Assembly: GCF_004331265.1 (NCBI RefSeq)
Contig: NZ_SJOO01000010.1
Location: 102,897 to 166,896, forward strand
DNA: 64,000 nt
From: Enterobacter wuhouensis
Lineage (GTDB): Bacteria; Pseudomonadota; Gammaproteobacteria; Enterobacterales; Enterobacteriaceae
Direction of reading: 5' to 3'
Shown one piece after another: positions 54,012 to 63,423 of the stretch. The notes below the pieces were generated by a model. It saw nothing but the letters and a program-made list of their open reading frames with translations, did no database searches and was not told the origin of the DNA. The translations under genes and the position numbers were made by a program. Each line of letters begins with the position of its first letter. The stretch's first letter is position 1.

Positions 54012-55001
54012 ATGCACATTACCTACGATCTCCCGGTAACCATTGAAGATATTCAGGACGCTAGAAAACGACTGGCGGGAAAAGTTTATAAAACCGGTAT
54101 GCCGCGCTCAAATTATCTCAGCGAACGCTGTAAGGGTGAGATATTCCTTAAGTTCGAAAATATGCAGCGTACCGGTTCATTCAAAATTCGCGGCGCGTTT
54201 AATAAGCTAAGCTCGCTGACCGATGCCGAAAAACGCAAGGGCGTTGTCGCCTGCTCTGCGGGCAACCACGCGCAGGGCGTGTCGCTCTCCTGCGCCATGC
54301 TCGGTATCGACGGCAAAGTGGTGATGCCGATGGGCGCGCCGAAGTCCAAGGTTGCCGCCACGCGCGACTACTCGGCTGAAGTGGTGCTCCACGGCGAGAA
54401 CTTTAACGACACCATCGCCAAAGTGAGCGAAATCGTCGAGATGGAAGGGCGTATTTTTATTCCCCCTTACGATGATGCCAAAGTCATCGCCGGGCAGGGC
54501 ACCATTGGTCTGGAAATTCTCGAAGATTTATATGACGTGGATAACGTCATTGTGCCTATCGGCGGCGGTGGCTTAATTGCCGGTATTGCCACGGCGATTA
54601 AGTCCATCAACCCGACCATTAATATTATCGGCGTGCAGTCTGAAAACGTTCACGGTATGGCGGCATCGTATCAGGCCGGTGAAATCATCAACCATCGCGT
54701 CACCGGAACATTAGCAGACGGTTGCGACGTTTCTCGTCCGGGTAATTTAACCTTCGAAATCGTTCGAGAATTAGTCGATGACATTGTGCTGGTGAGCGAG
54801 GACGACATTCGCAACAGCATGATTGCCCTTATTCAGCGAAATAAAGTCGTAACAGAAGGTGCCGGTGCGCTGGCCTGCGCGGCGTTATTAAGCGGCAAAC
54901 TCGATCGCTATATTCAGGGCCGTAAAACCGTCTGCATTATTTCCGGCGGCAATATCGATCTCTCCCGTGTTTCCCAAATTACCGGCTTCGTTGACGCATA
55001 A
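54012..55001 (+). CDS. tdcB: Catabolic threonine dehydratase TdcB
   Basis: PLP enzyme that converts threonine to 2-ketobutyrate and serine to pyruvate anaerobically. The start at MHITYDLP gives 329 residues; eight codons upstream are rejected because AACGAGGATATT is the Shine-Dalgarno region. The Schiff-base lysine is K58 (GSFKIRGAF). The Gly-rich phosphate loop is PIGGGGLIAG. Confidence 0.96.
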   Translation: MHITYDLPVTIEDIQDARKRLAGKVYKTGMPRSNYLSERCKGEIFLKFENMQRTGSFKIRGAFNKLSSLTDAEKRKGVVACSAGNHAQGVSLSCAMLGIDGKVVMPMGAPKSKVAATRDYSAEVVLHGENFNDTIAKVSEIVEMEGRIFIPPYDDAKVIAGQGTIGLEILEDLYDVDNVIVPIGGGGLIAGIATAIKSINPTINIIGVQSENVHGMAASYQAGEIINHRVTGTLADGCDVSRPGNLTFEIVRELVDDIVLVSEDDIRNSMIALIQRNKVVTEGAGALACAALLSGKLDRYIQGRKTVCIISGGNIDLSRVSQITGFVDA

Positions 55002-55011
55002 AGGATGACCT

Positions 55012-56343
55012 ATGAGCAACACAGAAAGCATTATCGTTGGCCAGACAAAAACGTCCACCTGGCGTAAGTCTGATACCACCTGGACGCTTGGCCTGTTTGG
55101 TACCGCGATTGGCGCGGGCGTGCTGTTCTTCCCCATTCGTGCAGGCTTTGGCGGCTTGATCCCCATCCTGCTGATGCTGGTTCTCGCCTTCCCGATTGCC
55201 TTTTACTGCCATCGGGCGCTGGCGCGCCTGTGTCTGTCCGGCAGCAACGTCTCCGGCAACATCACCGAAACGGTAGAAGAGCACTTCGGCAAGACCGGTG
55301 GGGTGGTGATCACCTTCCTCTACTTCTTCGCCATTTGCCCGCTGCTGTGGATTTACGGCGTCACTATTACCAATACGTTTATGACCTTTTGGGAAAACCA
55401 GCTCCAGCTGCCCGCACTGAACCGCGGCTTTGTGGCGCTGTTCCTGCTGCTGTTAATGGCCTTTGTTATCTGGTTCGGTAAAGACCTGATGGTGAAGGTG
55501 ATGAGCTTCCTGGTGTTCCCGTTTATCGCCAGCCTGGTGTTGATTTCCCTGTCGCTGATCCCTTACTGGAACTCGGCGGTGATCGACCAGGTCAACCTGA
55601 GCGATATCGCCTTCACCGGTCATGACGGCATTCTGGTCACGGTGTGGCTGGGGATTTCCATCATGGTCTTCTCCTTCAACTTCTCGCCTATCGTCTCCTC
55701 GTTTGTGGTCTCCAAGCGCGAAGAGTACGAGCCGGAGTTCGGGAAAGAGTTTACCGAGCAGAAATGTTCCAAAATCATCGGTCGCGCCAGCCTGCTGATG
55801 GTGGCGGTGGTGATGTTCTTCGCCTTTAGCTGCCTGTTCACGCTCTCTCCGCAGAACATGGCGGAAGCCAAAGCGCAGAATATTCCGGTGCTCTCCTACC
55901 TGGCGAACCACTTCGCGTCGATGTCGGGAAGCAAATCCACGTTCGCAACGGTGCTGGAGTACGGCGCGTCCATCATCGCCCTGGTTGCCATCTTCAAATC
56001 CTTCTTCGGCCACTACCTGGGCACGCTGGAAGGGCTGAACGGCCTGGTCCTCAAGTTCGGCTACAAGGGCGACAAGAAGAAAGTCTCCATCGGCAAGCTG
56101 AACACCATCAGCATGATCTTCATCATGGGCTCCACCTGGGTTGTGGCCTACGCCAACCCGAACATTCTGGACCTTATTGAAGCCATGGGAGCGCCGATCA
56201 TCGCCTCTCTGCTGTGCCTGCTGCCGATGTACGCCATCCGCAAGGCACCGGCGCTGGCGAAATACAAAGGCCGCACCGAGAACATCTTCGTTACCGTGGT
56301 CGGCCTGCTGACCATTCTGAACATCGTTTACAAACTGTTCTAA
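55012..56343 (+). CDS. tdcC: Threonine/serine transporter TdcC
   Basis: Threonine/serine:H+ symporter of the HAAAP family; 443 residues as in E. coli. About eleven TM segments are readable. The family signature in TM1 is GTAIGAGVLFFP (about 29-40). It lies 10 bases after tdcB and imports the substrates of TdcB. Confidence 0.95.
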   Translation: MSNTESIIVGQTKTSTWRKSDTTWTLGLFGTAIGAGVLFFPIRAGFGGLIPILLMLVLAFPIAFYCHRALARLCLSGSNVSGNITETVEEHFGKTGGVVITFLYFFAICPLLWIYGVTITNTFMTFWENQLQLPALNRGFVALFLLLLMAFVIWFGKDLMVKVMSFLVFPFIASLVLISLSLIPYWNSAVIDQVNLSDIAFTGHDGILVTVWLGISIMVFSFNFSPIVSSFVVSKREEYEPEFGKEFTEQKCSKIIGRASLLMVAVVMFFAFSCLFTLSPQNMAEAKAQNIPVLSYLANHFASMSGSKSTFATVLEYGASIIALVAIFKSFFGHYLGTLEGLNGLVLKFGYKGDKKKVSIGKLNTISMIFIMGSTWVVAYANPNILDLIEAMGAPIIASLLCLLPMYAIRKAPALAKYKGRTENIFVTVVGLLTILNIVYKLF

Positions 56344-56370
56344 CCCAAAGCTCAGGAAGAGCGGAGTCAC

Positions 56371-57582
56371 ATGATGATTGAGTTTCCGGTAGTACTGGTT
56401 ATTAACTGCGGATCGTCCTCCGTTAAGTTTTCGGTGCTCGACGCAAGCAGCTGCGATGCCCTGATGACGGGGATTGCAGACGGTATCAACACCGAGAAGG
56501 CCTTTATTTCCGTGAACGGGGGTGAGCCAGTCGGACTGGCTCACCAGGACTACGAAGGGGCGCTGGCCGCCATCGCCCTGGAGCTGGAGAAGCGCGACCT
56601 GATGAGCAGCGTGGCCTTAATTGGCCACCGCATCGCTCACGGCGGCGACCTCTTCAGCGAGTCGACCCTGATTACGGAACAGGTTATCGAGCAGATCCGC
56701 CAGGTTTCCCCGCTGGCGCCGCTGCACAACTACGCCAACCTGGGCGGCGTGGAAGCGGCAGAGCGCCTGTTCCCGGGCGTGCAGCAGGTGGCGGTATTTG
56801 ACACCAGCTTCCACCAGACGCTGCCCCCGCAGGCGTATCTGTACGGCCTGCCGTACCGCTATTTCGAAGAGCTTGGCGTGCGCCGCTACGGCTTCCACGG
56901 CACTTCTCACCGCTACGTCGCCGCGCAGGCGCATACGCTTCTCGGGCTGTCCCCCGATGACAGCGGCCTGGTGATTGCCCATCTCGGTAACGGGGCGTCC
57001 ATCTGCGCGGTGCGCAACGGGGAAAGCGTCGATACCTCGATGGGGATGACGCCGCTGGAAGGGCTGGTGATGGGGACGCGCTGCGGCGACGTGGACTTTG
57101 GCGCGATGGCGTGGATTGCCCAGCAGACCGGCCAGTCGTTCGAGGATCTGGAGCGCGTGGTCAACAAAGAGTCCGGGTTGCTGGGGATCTCCGGCATCTC
57201 CTCTGATTTACGCGCGCTGGAGAAAGCCTGGCACGAGGGCAACGAGCGTGCGCAGCTGGCGATCCAGACCTTCGTCCACCGCATTGCGCGGCACATTGCG
57301 GGTCACGCGGCGTCGCTGCACCGTCTGGATGGCGTGGTGTTTACCGGCGGCATCGGTGAAAACTCGACGCTCATTCGCGAGCTGGTGGCAGAGCATCTGA
57401 AGGTCTTTGGCATCATTCTTGATGAAGCCAAAAATGCGCTTCCGGGCAGCGCGGGTGAGCGCGTGATCTCTACAGATGCCTCCCGCACGGCCTGCGCGGT
57501 GATCCCAACCAATGAAGAAAAAATGATCGCGCTGGACGCCCTCCGTCTTGGGAAGGTCATTCCGGCTGCGGCTTACGCCTGA
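56371..57582 (+). CDS. tdcD: Propionate/acetate kinase TdcD
   Basis: Phosphorylates propionate reversibly, forming ATP from propionyl-phosphate. The 403 residues equal E. coli plus one because the start is ATGATG; the second ATG (56374) has better Shine-Dalgarno spacing. Acetokinase signatures VLVINCGSSSVKF, GFHGTSHRYV and the GGIGENS loop are present. It lies 27 bases after tdcC. Confidence 0.95.
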   Translation: MMIEFPVVLVINCGSSSVKFSVLDASSCDALMTGIADGINTEKAFISVNGGEPVGLAHQDYEGALAAIALELEKRDLMSSVALIGHRIAHGGDLFSESTLITEQVIEQIRQVSPLAPLHNYANLGGVEAAERLFPGVQQVAVFDTSFHQTLPPQAYLYGLPYRYFEELGVRRYGFHGTSHRYVAAQAHTLLGLSPDDSGLVIAHLGNGASICAVRNGESVDTSMGMTPLEGLVMGTRCGDVDFGAMAWIAQQTGQSFEDLERVVNKESGLLGISGISSDLRALEKAWHEGNERAQLAIQTFVHRIARHIAGHAASLHRLDGVVFTGGIGENSTLIRELVAEHLKVFGIILDEAKNALPGSAGERVISTDASRTACAVIPTNEEKMIALDALRLGKVIPAAAYA

Positions 57583-57597
57583 TTAAGCGAGAAACGC

Positions 57598-59892
57598 ATG
57601 AAAGTAACAATCGATACGGGCGTCGCGCCCTACAGCGACGCATGGGCCGGGTTTCGCGGTGAAGAATGGAAAAACGCCGTTAACGTGCGCGATTTTATTC
57701 AGCATAACTACACCCCTTATGAAGGCGATGAGGCTTTCCTCGCGCAGGCGACGCCAGCAACGACGGCGCTGTGGCAGAAGGTGATGGTTGGCATTCGCCA
57801 GGAGAATGCTACCCACGCACCGGTGGATTTTGACACCAACGTCGCCACCACCATTACCGCCCACGGGCCGGGCTATATTGACCAGGAGCTTGAGACGATC
57901 GTCGGCCTGCAAACCGATAAGCCGCTCAAGCGTGCGCTGCATCCGTACGGTGGGATCAATATGATCCGCAGCTCGTTCGACGCCTACGGTCGCGAGATGG
58001 ATCCGCAGTTCGAGTACCTGTTTACCGACCTGCGCAAAACCCACAACCAGGGCGTGTTTGACGTCTACTCCCCGGAGATGATGCGCTGCCGTAAATCCGG
58101 CGTGCTGACCGGTCTGCCGGACGGCTACGGGCGGGGGCGCATCATCGGCGACTATCGCCGCGTGGCGCTGTACGGTATCAGCTATCTGGTGCGCGAGCGT
58201 GAGCTGCAGTTCGCCGATCTGCAGGGCAGGCTGGAGCGCGGTGAAGATCTGGAGGCCACCATCCGCCTGCGCGAAGAGCTGGCGGAGCACAGGCGTGCGC
58301 TGCTGCAGATCCAGCAGATGGCGGCGAACTACGGCTTTGATATCTCCCGCCCGGCGATGAACGCCCAGGAAGCGGTACAGTGGGTCTATTTTGCCTACCT
58401 TGCCGCGGTGAAATCCCAGAACGGCGGGGCAATGTCGCTGGGGCGCACGGCCTCGTTCCTCGATATCTACATTGAACGCGATATGCAGGCGGGGCGGCTG
58501 AGCGAGGTGCAGGCGCAGGAGCTGATCGACCACTTCATCATGAAGATCCGCATGGTGCGCTTCCTGCGCACGCCGGAGTTCGACACGCTCTTCTCCGGCG
58601 ATCCGATCTGGGCGACGGAAGTGATCGGCGGCATGGGGCTGGACGGCCGCACGCTGATCACCAAAAACAGCTTCCGCTATCTGCACACGCTGCACACCAT
58701 GGGGCCCGCGCCGGAGCCGAACCTGACGATCCTCTGGTCCGAACGGCTGCCGATCGCGTTCAAGAAATACGCCGCGCAGATGTCGATCGACACCTCGTCC
58801 CTGCAGTATGAGAACGACGATCTGATGCGCGCCGACTTCAACAGCGACGATTACGCTATCGCCTGCTGCGTCAGTCCGATGATCATCGGCAAGCAGATGC
58901 AGTTCTTTGGCGCGCGAGCCAACCTCGCCAAAACGCTGCTGTACGCGATCAACGGCGGGGTGGATGAGAAGCTGAAGATCCAGGTCGGGCCAAAAACCGC
59001 TCCGCTGCTGGACGACGTGCTGGATTACGACACCGTAATGGCGAGCCTGGATCACTTTATGGACTGGCTGGCGGTGCAGTACATCAGCGCGCTGAACCTC
59101 ATTCACTACATGCATGACAAGTACAGCTACGAAGCCTCGCTGATGGCGCTGCACGATCGCGACGTCTATCGCACCATGGCCTGCGGCATTGCCGGGCTGT
59201 CGGTGGCGGCGGATTCCCTGTCGGCCATCAAATACGCCACGGTAAAACCGGTGCGCGACCACACCGGTCTGGCGGTTGATTTCGTGATTGAGGGGGACTA
59301 TCCGCAGTACGGCAACAACGACGATCGCGTGGACAGTATCGCCTGCGATCTGGTCGAGCGCTTTATGAAGAAAATTCAGGCGCTGCCGACATACCGCAAC
59401 GCGGTCCCGACCCAGTCGATCCTGACCATCACCTCCAACGTGGTTTACGGGCAAAAGACCGGGAATACGCCGGACGGACGCCGCGGCGGCACGCCGTTTG
59501 CGCCAGGCGCGAACCCGATGCACGGCCGCGACAGAAAGGGGGCCGTGGCCTCGTTAACCTCGGTCGCCAAGCTGCCGTTCACCTACGCGAAAGACGGGAT
59601 CTCCTATACCTTCTCCATCGTGCCGCAGGCGCTGGGCAAGGATCGGCTGGTGCGCAAAACCAACCTGGTGGGGCTGCTGGACGGGTACTTCCACCACGAG
59701 ACCGCCATTGAGGGCGGGCAGCACCTGAACGTCAACGTGATGAACCGGGAGATGCTGCTGGATGCGATTGCCCATCCGGAGAACTACCCGAACCTGACGA
59801 TCCGCGTGTCAGGCTATGCGGTGCGGTTTAACGCCCTGACGCGCGAGCAGCAGCAGGACGTGATATCGAGGACGTTTACGCAGGCGATGTGA
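57598..59892 (+). CDS. tdcE: 2-ketobutyrate/pyruvate formate-lyase TdcE
   Basis: A glycyl-radical enzyme that splits 2-ketobutyrate (or pyruvate) with CoA into propionyl-CoA (acetyl-CoA) and formate, feeding TdcD via phosphotransacetylase. The 764 residues equal E. coli. The catalytic cysteines are C423 and C424 (AIACCVS). The radical-bearing glycine is G739 (RVSGYAV). It is the last tdc gene here; tdcF and tdcG do not follow. Confidence 0.96.
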   Translation: MKVTIDTGVAPYSDAWAGFRGEEWKNAVNVRDFIQHNYTPYEGDEAFLAQATPATTALWQKVMVGIRQENATHAPVDFDTNVATTITAHGPGYIDQELETIVGLQTDKPLKRALHPYGGINMIRSSFDAYGREMDPQFEYLFTDLRKTHNQGVFDVYSPEMMRCRKSGVLTGLPDGYGRGRIIGDYRRVALYGISYLVRERELQFADLQGRLERGEDLEATIRLREELAEHRRALLQIQQMAANYGFDISRPAMNAQEAVQWVYFAYLAAVKSQNGGAMSLGRTASFLDIYIERDMQAGRLSEVQAQELIDHFIMKIRMVRFLRTPEFDTLFSGDPIWATEVIGGMGLDGRTLITKNSFRYLHTLHTMGPAPEPNLTILWSERLPIAFKKYAAQMSIDTSSLQYENDDLMRADFNSDDYAIACCVSPMIIGKQMQFFGARANLAKTLLYAINGGVDEKLKIQVGPKTAPLLDDVLDYDTVMASLDHFMDWLAVQYISALNLIHYMHDKYSYEASLMALHDRDVYRTMACGIAGLSVAADSLSAIKYATVKPVRDHTGLAVDFVIEGDYPQYGNNDDRVDSIACDLVERFMKKIQALPTYRNAVPTQSILTITSNVVYGQKTGNTPDGRRGGTPFAPGANPMHGRDRKGAVASLTSVAKLPFTYAKDGISYTFSIVPQALGKDRLVRKTNLVGLLDGYFHHETAIEGGQHLNVNVMNREMLLDAIAHPENYPNLTIRVSGYAVRFNALTREQQQDVISRTFTQAM

Positions 59893-59905
59893 GATATGTC
59901 ATTTA

Positions 59906-59930
59906 GCCCCCTTTCCTGAAAGGGGGCGTT
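59906..59930 (+). terminator. Terminator after tdcE
   Basis: GCCCCCTTT / AAAGGGGGC form a 9-bp perfect stem with loop CCTG, followed by GTTTCT. It also separates the tdc operon from the convergent T6SS genes. Confidence 0.8.
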
Positions 59931-59931
59931 T

Positions 59932-60903
59932 CTAATCCAGCAGAGCGCTGGCATCGTCGAAGCGCCGGTACCACTTCATGGTCGACTCATTATTAAATTG
60001 GTGGTTCTCATATGACGAGTAAAAATGCAGCGAGCGGGGTTCATCGTAGCGAACCGGCTTGATGATTTGATTTATCTTCACCAGTAACGGGGGAAGGCCT
60101 TCTGTTTTCATCTCTCCTAGTGACGGAGGTAATTCACCGGCTTTCATAATTACCCCGTTGTTATAGGAGAGCTGGCTGATTTCCGGTGTTTTCGCCAGGT
60201 GCCGCGAGACGGCGTCTTCTCCGCCGAGTTTTTCCAGCCAGGGTTTACCCAGAATGGTGTACCAGCAGGCACCTTTCAGACCAATGACAGCAGCACCACC
60301 TTCCAGCGTACCAATGGAATCCACCATCACCCCGGAAAAACGCTGCGCCAGGGCATATTCATACGGAAACATGCGCTCAAAGGCGTAGGGCAGGATGAAC
60401 GACAGCCCGGCATAGCCGCTTTCCACTTCGAAGGTATTGCACAGCCACAGCAGCCAGGATTCATACCGTTCCTTACCGTCCGGCTCTTTCAGCAGGGAGA
60501 GGGGAAAGACCAGTTTTATAACGGAGCGGTTATTTTCATTATGGAATACCCTTTCCCCCATGATAAGAATTCCGTAGTCCGAAGCCAGATATGACTCCGT
60601 CGCAGAACTTAGCACCCAGTCAAAAATTTCTTCAGGCGTCGAGTTTAGAATGGCCTGCTTCTGTCTGGCATAATTGTTTTCGGTGATTTTTGTCCATTTC
60701 TTTACCGGCAGCGTTTTCTTGAGATACGGCTTAAATTCACCGTAATAACGATCCACGCACTCCACCATTTTGCGGCGAACCTCCGGCGTATGACCGTTTC
60801 TAAAGAACACGGTGATAATCAGTCCGAGGTTCACCGCCGGGCTGCCGTCTTTATATTTCACCGATGCTTCCGGCAGCCATTTTTCGATATAGTCGAGTTC
60901 CAT
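59932..60903 (-). CDS. Second T6SS immunity paralogue (DUF3396 type)
   Basis: A 323-residue cytoplasmic protein with no signal peptide, resembling the DUF3396 immunity family for VRR-NUC effectors. It is about 89 percent identical by eye to the neighbouring protein at 60916-62130 (about 35 differences over 320 aligned residues). It stops exactly where that paralogue continues into its C-terminal extension. It starts 12 bases after the end of the first paralogue and has only a weak Shine-Dalgarno sequence. A tandem duplication is the simplest explanation. No function beyond immunity can be read. Confidence 0.8.
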   Translation of the reverse strand: MELDYIEKWLPEASVKYKDGSPAVNLGLIITVFFRNGHTPEVRRKMVECVDRYYGEFKPYLKKTLPVKKWTKITENNYARQKQAILNSTPEEIFDWVLSSATESYLASDYGILIMGERVFHNENNRSVIKLVFPLSLLKEPDGKERYESWLLWLCNTFEVESGYAGLSFILPYAFERMFPYEYALAQRFSGVMVDSIGTLEGGAAVIGLKGACWYTILGKPWLEKLGGEDAVSRHLAKTPEISQLSYNNGVIMKAGELPPSLGEMKTEGLPPLLVKINQIIKPVRYDEPRSLHFYSSYENHQFNNESTMKWYRRFDDASALLD

Positions 60904-60915
60904 CTCTTGTTTCTC

Positions 60916-62130
60916 TTATTCCGGAATAATAAATACGCTGCCCTTATCGTCACGCTTAAGCAGCGACCAGCAGGCGCGGTGTTTTTTGCCGTACTTGTCT
61001 TCAAAGGCGGGCATCTGCTGCCCTTCCCGGGTCTGAATATACTCCGTTGTGCCGTTAACGATGGCGGCCCACTGTCCGGCGTGCGGGGCGGTTTCATCGG
61101 TCCAGCAGGTAATGCGTACCGGCTCAGATGAGGTTGCGGGCTCCTCGCTGTCCAGCAGGGCGCTGGCATCGTCGAAGCGGGCAAACCATTTCATGGAGGA
61201 TTCTTCATCAAACTGGAGGTTTTCATATTCTGAATAGAAATGCAGCCCCTTATGCCCGTCATAACGAACAGGGAGAATAATCTGGTTTATTTTTACCAGT
61301 AATGGAGGAAGACCTTCCGTTTGCTTTTCGCCAAGTGGAGGAGGTAGCTCACCGGCTTTCATAATTACCCCGTTGTTATAGGAAAGCAGGCTGATTTCCG
61401 GTGTTTTCACCAGGCGCCGAGAGACGGCGTCTTCTCCGCCGAGCTTTTCCAGCCAGGGCGTACCCAGAATGGTATACCAGCAGGCACCTTTGAGGCCTTC
61501 AACCGCTTCCCCGCCTTCCAGGGTGCCCAGAGAGTCCACCATCACGCCGGAAAAACGCTGCGCCAGGGCATATTCATACGGAAACATGCGCTCAAAGGCG
61601 TAGGGCAGAACGAACGACAGCCCCGCATAGCCGCTTTCCACTTCGAAGGTATTGCACAGCCACAGCAGCCAGGATTCATACCGTTCCTTACCGTCCGGCT
61701 CTTTCAGCAGGGAGAGGGGAAAGATCAGCTTAATAACGGAGCGGTTATTTTCATTGTGGAAAATACGTTTTCCCATAATAAGAATTCCGTAATCCGGTGC
61801 CAGATATGACTCAGATGCAGAACTCAGTACCCAGTCAATAATTTCCTCAGGAGTGGAGTCCAGAATGGTATGCTTTTGTCTGGCATAATTGTTTTCGGTG
61901 ATTTTAGTCCATTTCTTTACCGGCAGCGTTTTCTTGAGATGCGGCTTAAATTCACCGTAATAACGATCCACGCACTCCACCATTTTGCGGCGAACCTCCG
62001 GCGTATGACCGTTTTTAAAGAACACGGTGATAATCAGCCCGAGGTTCACCGCCGGGCTGCCGTCTTTATATTTGACCGACGCTTCCGGCAGCCATTTTTC
62101 GATATAGTTTAGTTCCAGATCCTTTAACAT
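60916..62130 (-). CDS. T6SS immunity protein (DUF3396 type) with C-terminal extension
   Basis: A 404-residue cytoplasmic protein without a signal peptide. Residues 6-327 form the DUF3396-type immunity domain; 328-404 are an extra C-terminal region containing TCWTDETAPHAGQWAA and QQMPAFEDKYG, absent from the downstream paralogue. The ATG at 62130 is preferred over GTG at 62136 because AAGGAG lies 5 bases upstream of the ATG. It begins 12 bases after the effector stop, the usual effector-immunity order. Confidence 0.82.
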   Translation of the reverse strand: MLKDLELNYIEKWLPEASVKYKDGSPAVNLGLIITVFFKNGHTPEVRRKMVECVDRYYGEFKPHLKKTLPVKKWTKITENNYARQKHTILDSTPEEIIDWVLSSASESYLAPDYGILIMGKRIFHNENNRSVIKLIFPLSLLKEPDGKERYESWLLWLCNTFEVESGYAGLSFVLPYAFERMFPYEYALAQRFSGVMVDSLGTLEGGEAVEGLKGACWYTILGTPWLEKLGGEDAVSRRLVKTPEISLLSYNNGVIMKAGELPPPLGEKQTEGLPPLLVKINQIILPVRYDGHKGLHFYSEYENLQFDEESSMKWFARFDDASALLDSEEPATSSEPVRITCWTDETAPHAGQWAAIVNGTTEYIQTREGQQMPAFEDKYGKKHRACWSLLKRDDKGSVFIIPE

Positions 62131-62142
62131 CCTCACTCCTTA

Positions 62143-63423
62143 TTATTGTGCTGCCGCCAAGGTGGTTCCTGTTCCGAGGACCGCTGCCAGCGCCCCCCAG
62201 GCGCTTATCGCCAGGCGTACAATCAGTAAAAACGCGCCGATAATGGCTTCCGGGATGCCCAGCGTCACTACCAGCGCCCCGACGCCGACCGCCACCAGAA
62301 TGACCCCTATGGCGATAGCTGCATCGGTCAGCACCTGCACCCAGTCCACCTGTTTTAACATCTCCAGCGTCATATCCGTTGCCTGCTGGATCTCCCGCCA
62401 GGCAGCACGTAGCTGTGCGTCCGTCCAGTAGGCCACTGTACGACCGGTCCGGCTCGCCCAGTGCCATGCCTGGCTGCCCTGCGAATAGACCCATTCGCCG
62501 CTGTCGTTCAGCCAGCCAGCAACTCGCTGGAGTTTCTGCTGCATCTCTTTTGACAGCGCATTCCAGCCCTCAGCGATGCCGCGAATGGCTCCTTCACTGA
62601 GATCGGCAACGGTATCACTGGCATGTGTCCATGGCTGGATTTTGGCAGGCACTGGTGCATTCGGCGGGCGTGGGGTGAAAATGGGGGGATAGAGGAATAG
62701 CGGCCAGTATTTCGCTCCACTTTTCACCCAGTTCTGTAGCGTCACGTTGACCACCTGATCGCTCCACTGCTGCTCCTGAGGGCGACAGTCGTGGATCTCC
62801 AGAATGGTCATTTTCTTACGGGCACCGCCAACAATCAGCATATAATCTTCGTACTGGCCTTGCTTAAACTCATCCTCCGGAAACTTCACCTCCACCAGCC
62901 GCTCCAGATTATCGGCGTGCAGGTTGCCTTCGGTATCCGCTCCAGCCAGCCCCGGCCAGCGGTCCTTCCTGTTCTTCACAATGATCACGTCCGGACGGCG
63001 ATAAATACCTTTTCCCGATTCGGGGAAGGGGTTGGTGGTATGCCGCCTGCCCGGCCCTGTCTGCGTGCTGCTAAGATAAGGGCGGGGCGGCGTGGTGCGG
63101 ATATCAAACGGTACTTCCGCTTTGTACCACCAGTAATATTTTGCCGCGATTTCATCTGCGCGGATAAGCCCGCTCATCATTAGCTGCTTCAGGCTCATCT
63201 GATAGCTTTTGCCGTTACGACGAACTTTTGCCGACAGGCGAGGAAAACGCATCGCATATTCCACCTTGATATGCAGATATTGACGGTTGTTCTCCGTCGG
63301 CAGCTGCGACTGCTTTTCCACCATCTCCACGCCTGTGGTGGTACAGTCCCACGGCTGGTTGTTTTTGCCTGAGGGGATATCGGGTGAATCAGGCGATGTG
63401 GGTAAATCTGGTAGTTCCATCAT
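62143..63423 (-). CDS. Predicted T6SS effector with VRR-NUC nuclease motifs (TseV-like)
   Basis: A 426-residue protein directly downstream of a vgrG, its ATG overlapping the vgrG stop by 4 bases. The nuclease core reads RRPDVIIVK (142-150, D145), then EVKFP (E178, K180) and GQYEDYM (Q190, Y191), the PD-(D/E)xK arrangement seen in VRR-NUC enzymes. Aromatic and charged helices follow (about 280-365), then two hydrophobic segments (about 366-388 and 391-415) at the C-terminus. The immunity family next to it is the one known to neutralise VRR-NUC effectors. The assignment is inferred from motifs plus context. Confidence 0.78.
   Translation of the reverse strand: MMELPDLPTSPDSPDIPSGKNNQPWDCTTTGVEMVEKQSQLPTENNRQYLHIKVEYAMRFPRLSAKVRRNGKSYQMSLKQLMMSGLIRADEIAAKYYWWYKAEVPFDIRTTPPRPYLSSTQTGPGRRHTTNPFPESGKGIYRRPDVIIVKNRKDRWPGLAGADTEGNLHADNLERLVEVKFPEDEFKQGQYEDYMLIVGGARKKMTILEIHDCRPQEQQWSDQVVNVTLQNWVKSGAKYWPLFLYPPIFTPRPPNAPVPAKIQPWTHASDTVADLSEGAIRGIAEGWNALSKEMQQKLQRVAGWLNDSGEWVYSQGSQAWHWASRTGRTVAYWTDAQLRAAWREIQQATDMTLEMLKQVDWVQVLTDAAIAIGVILVAVGVGALVVTLGIPEAIIGAFLLIVRLAISAWGALAAVLGTGTTLAAAQ

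Noticed and set aside
57583..59523. A 646-codon minus-strand reading frame over tdcE
   Set aside because: It is the reverse-strand shadow of tdcE in GC-rich codons. It lacks a plausible Shine-Dalgarno sequence, shows no recognisable domain, and covers a fully conserved gene.
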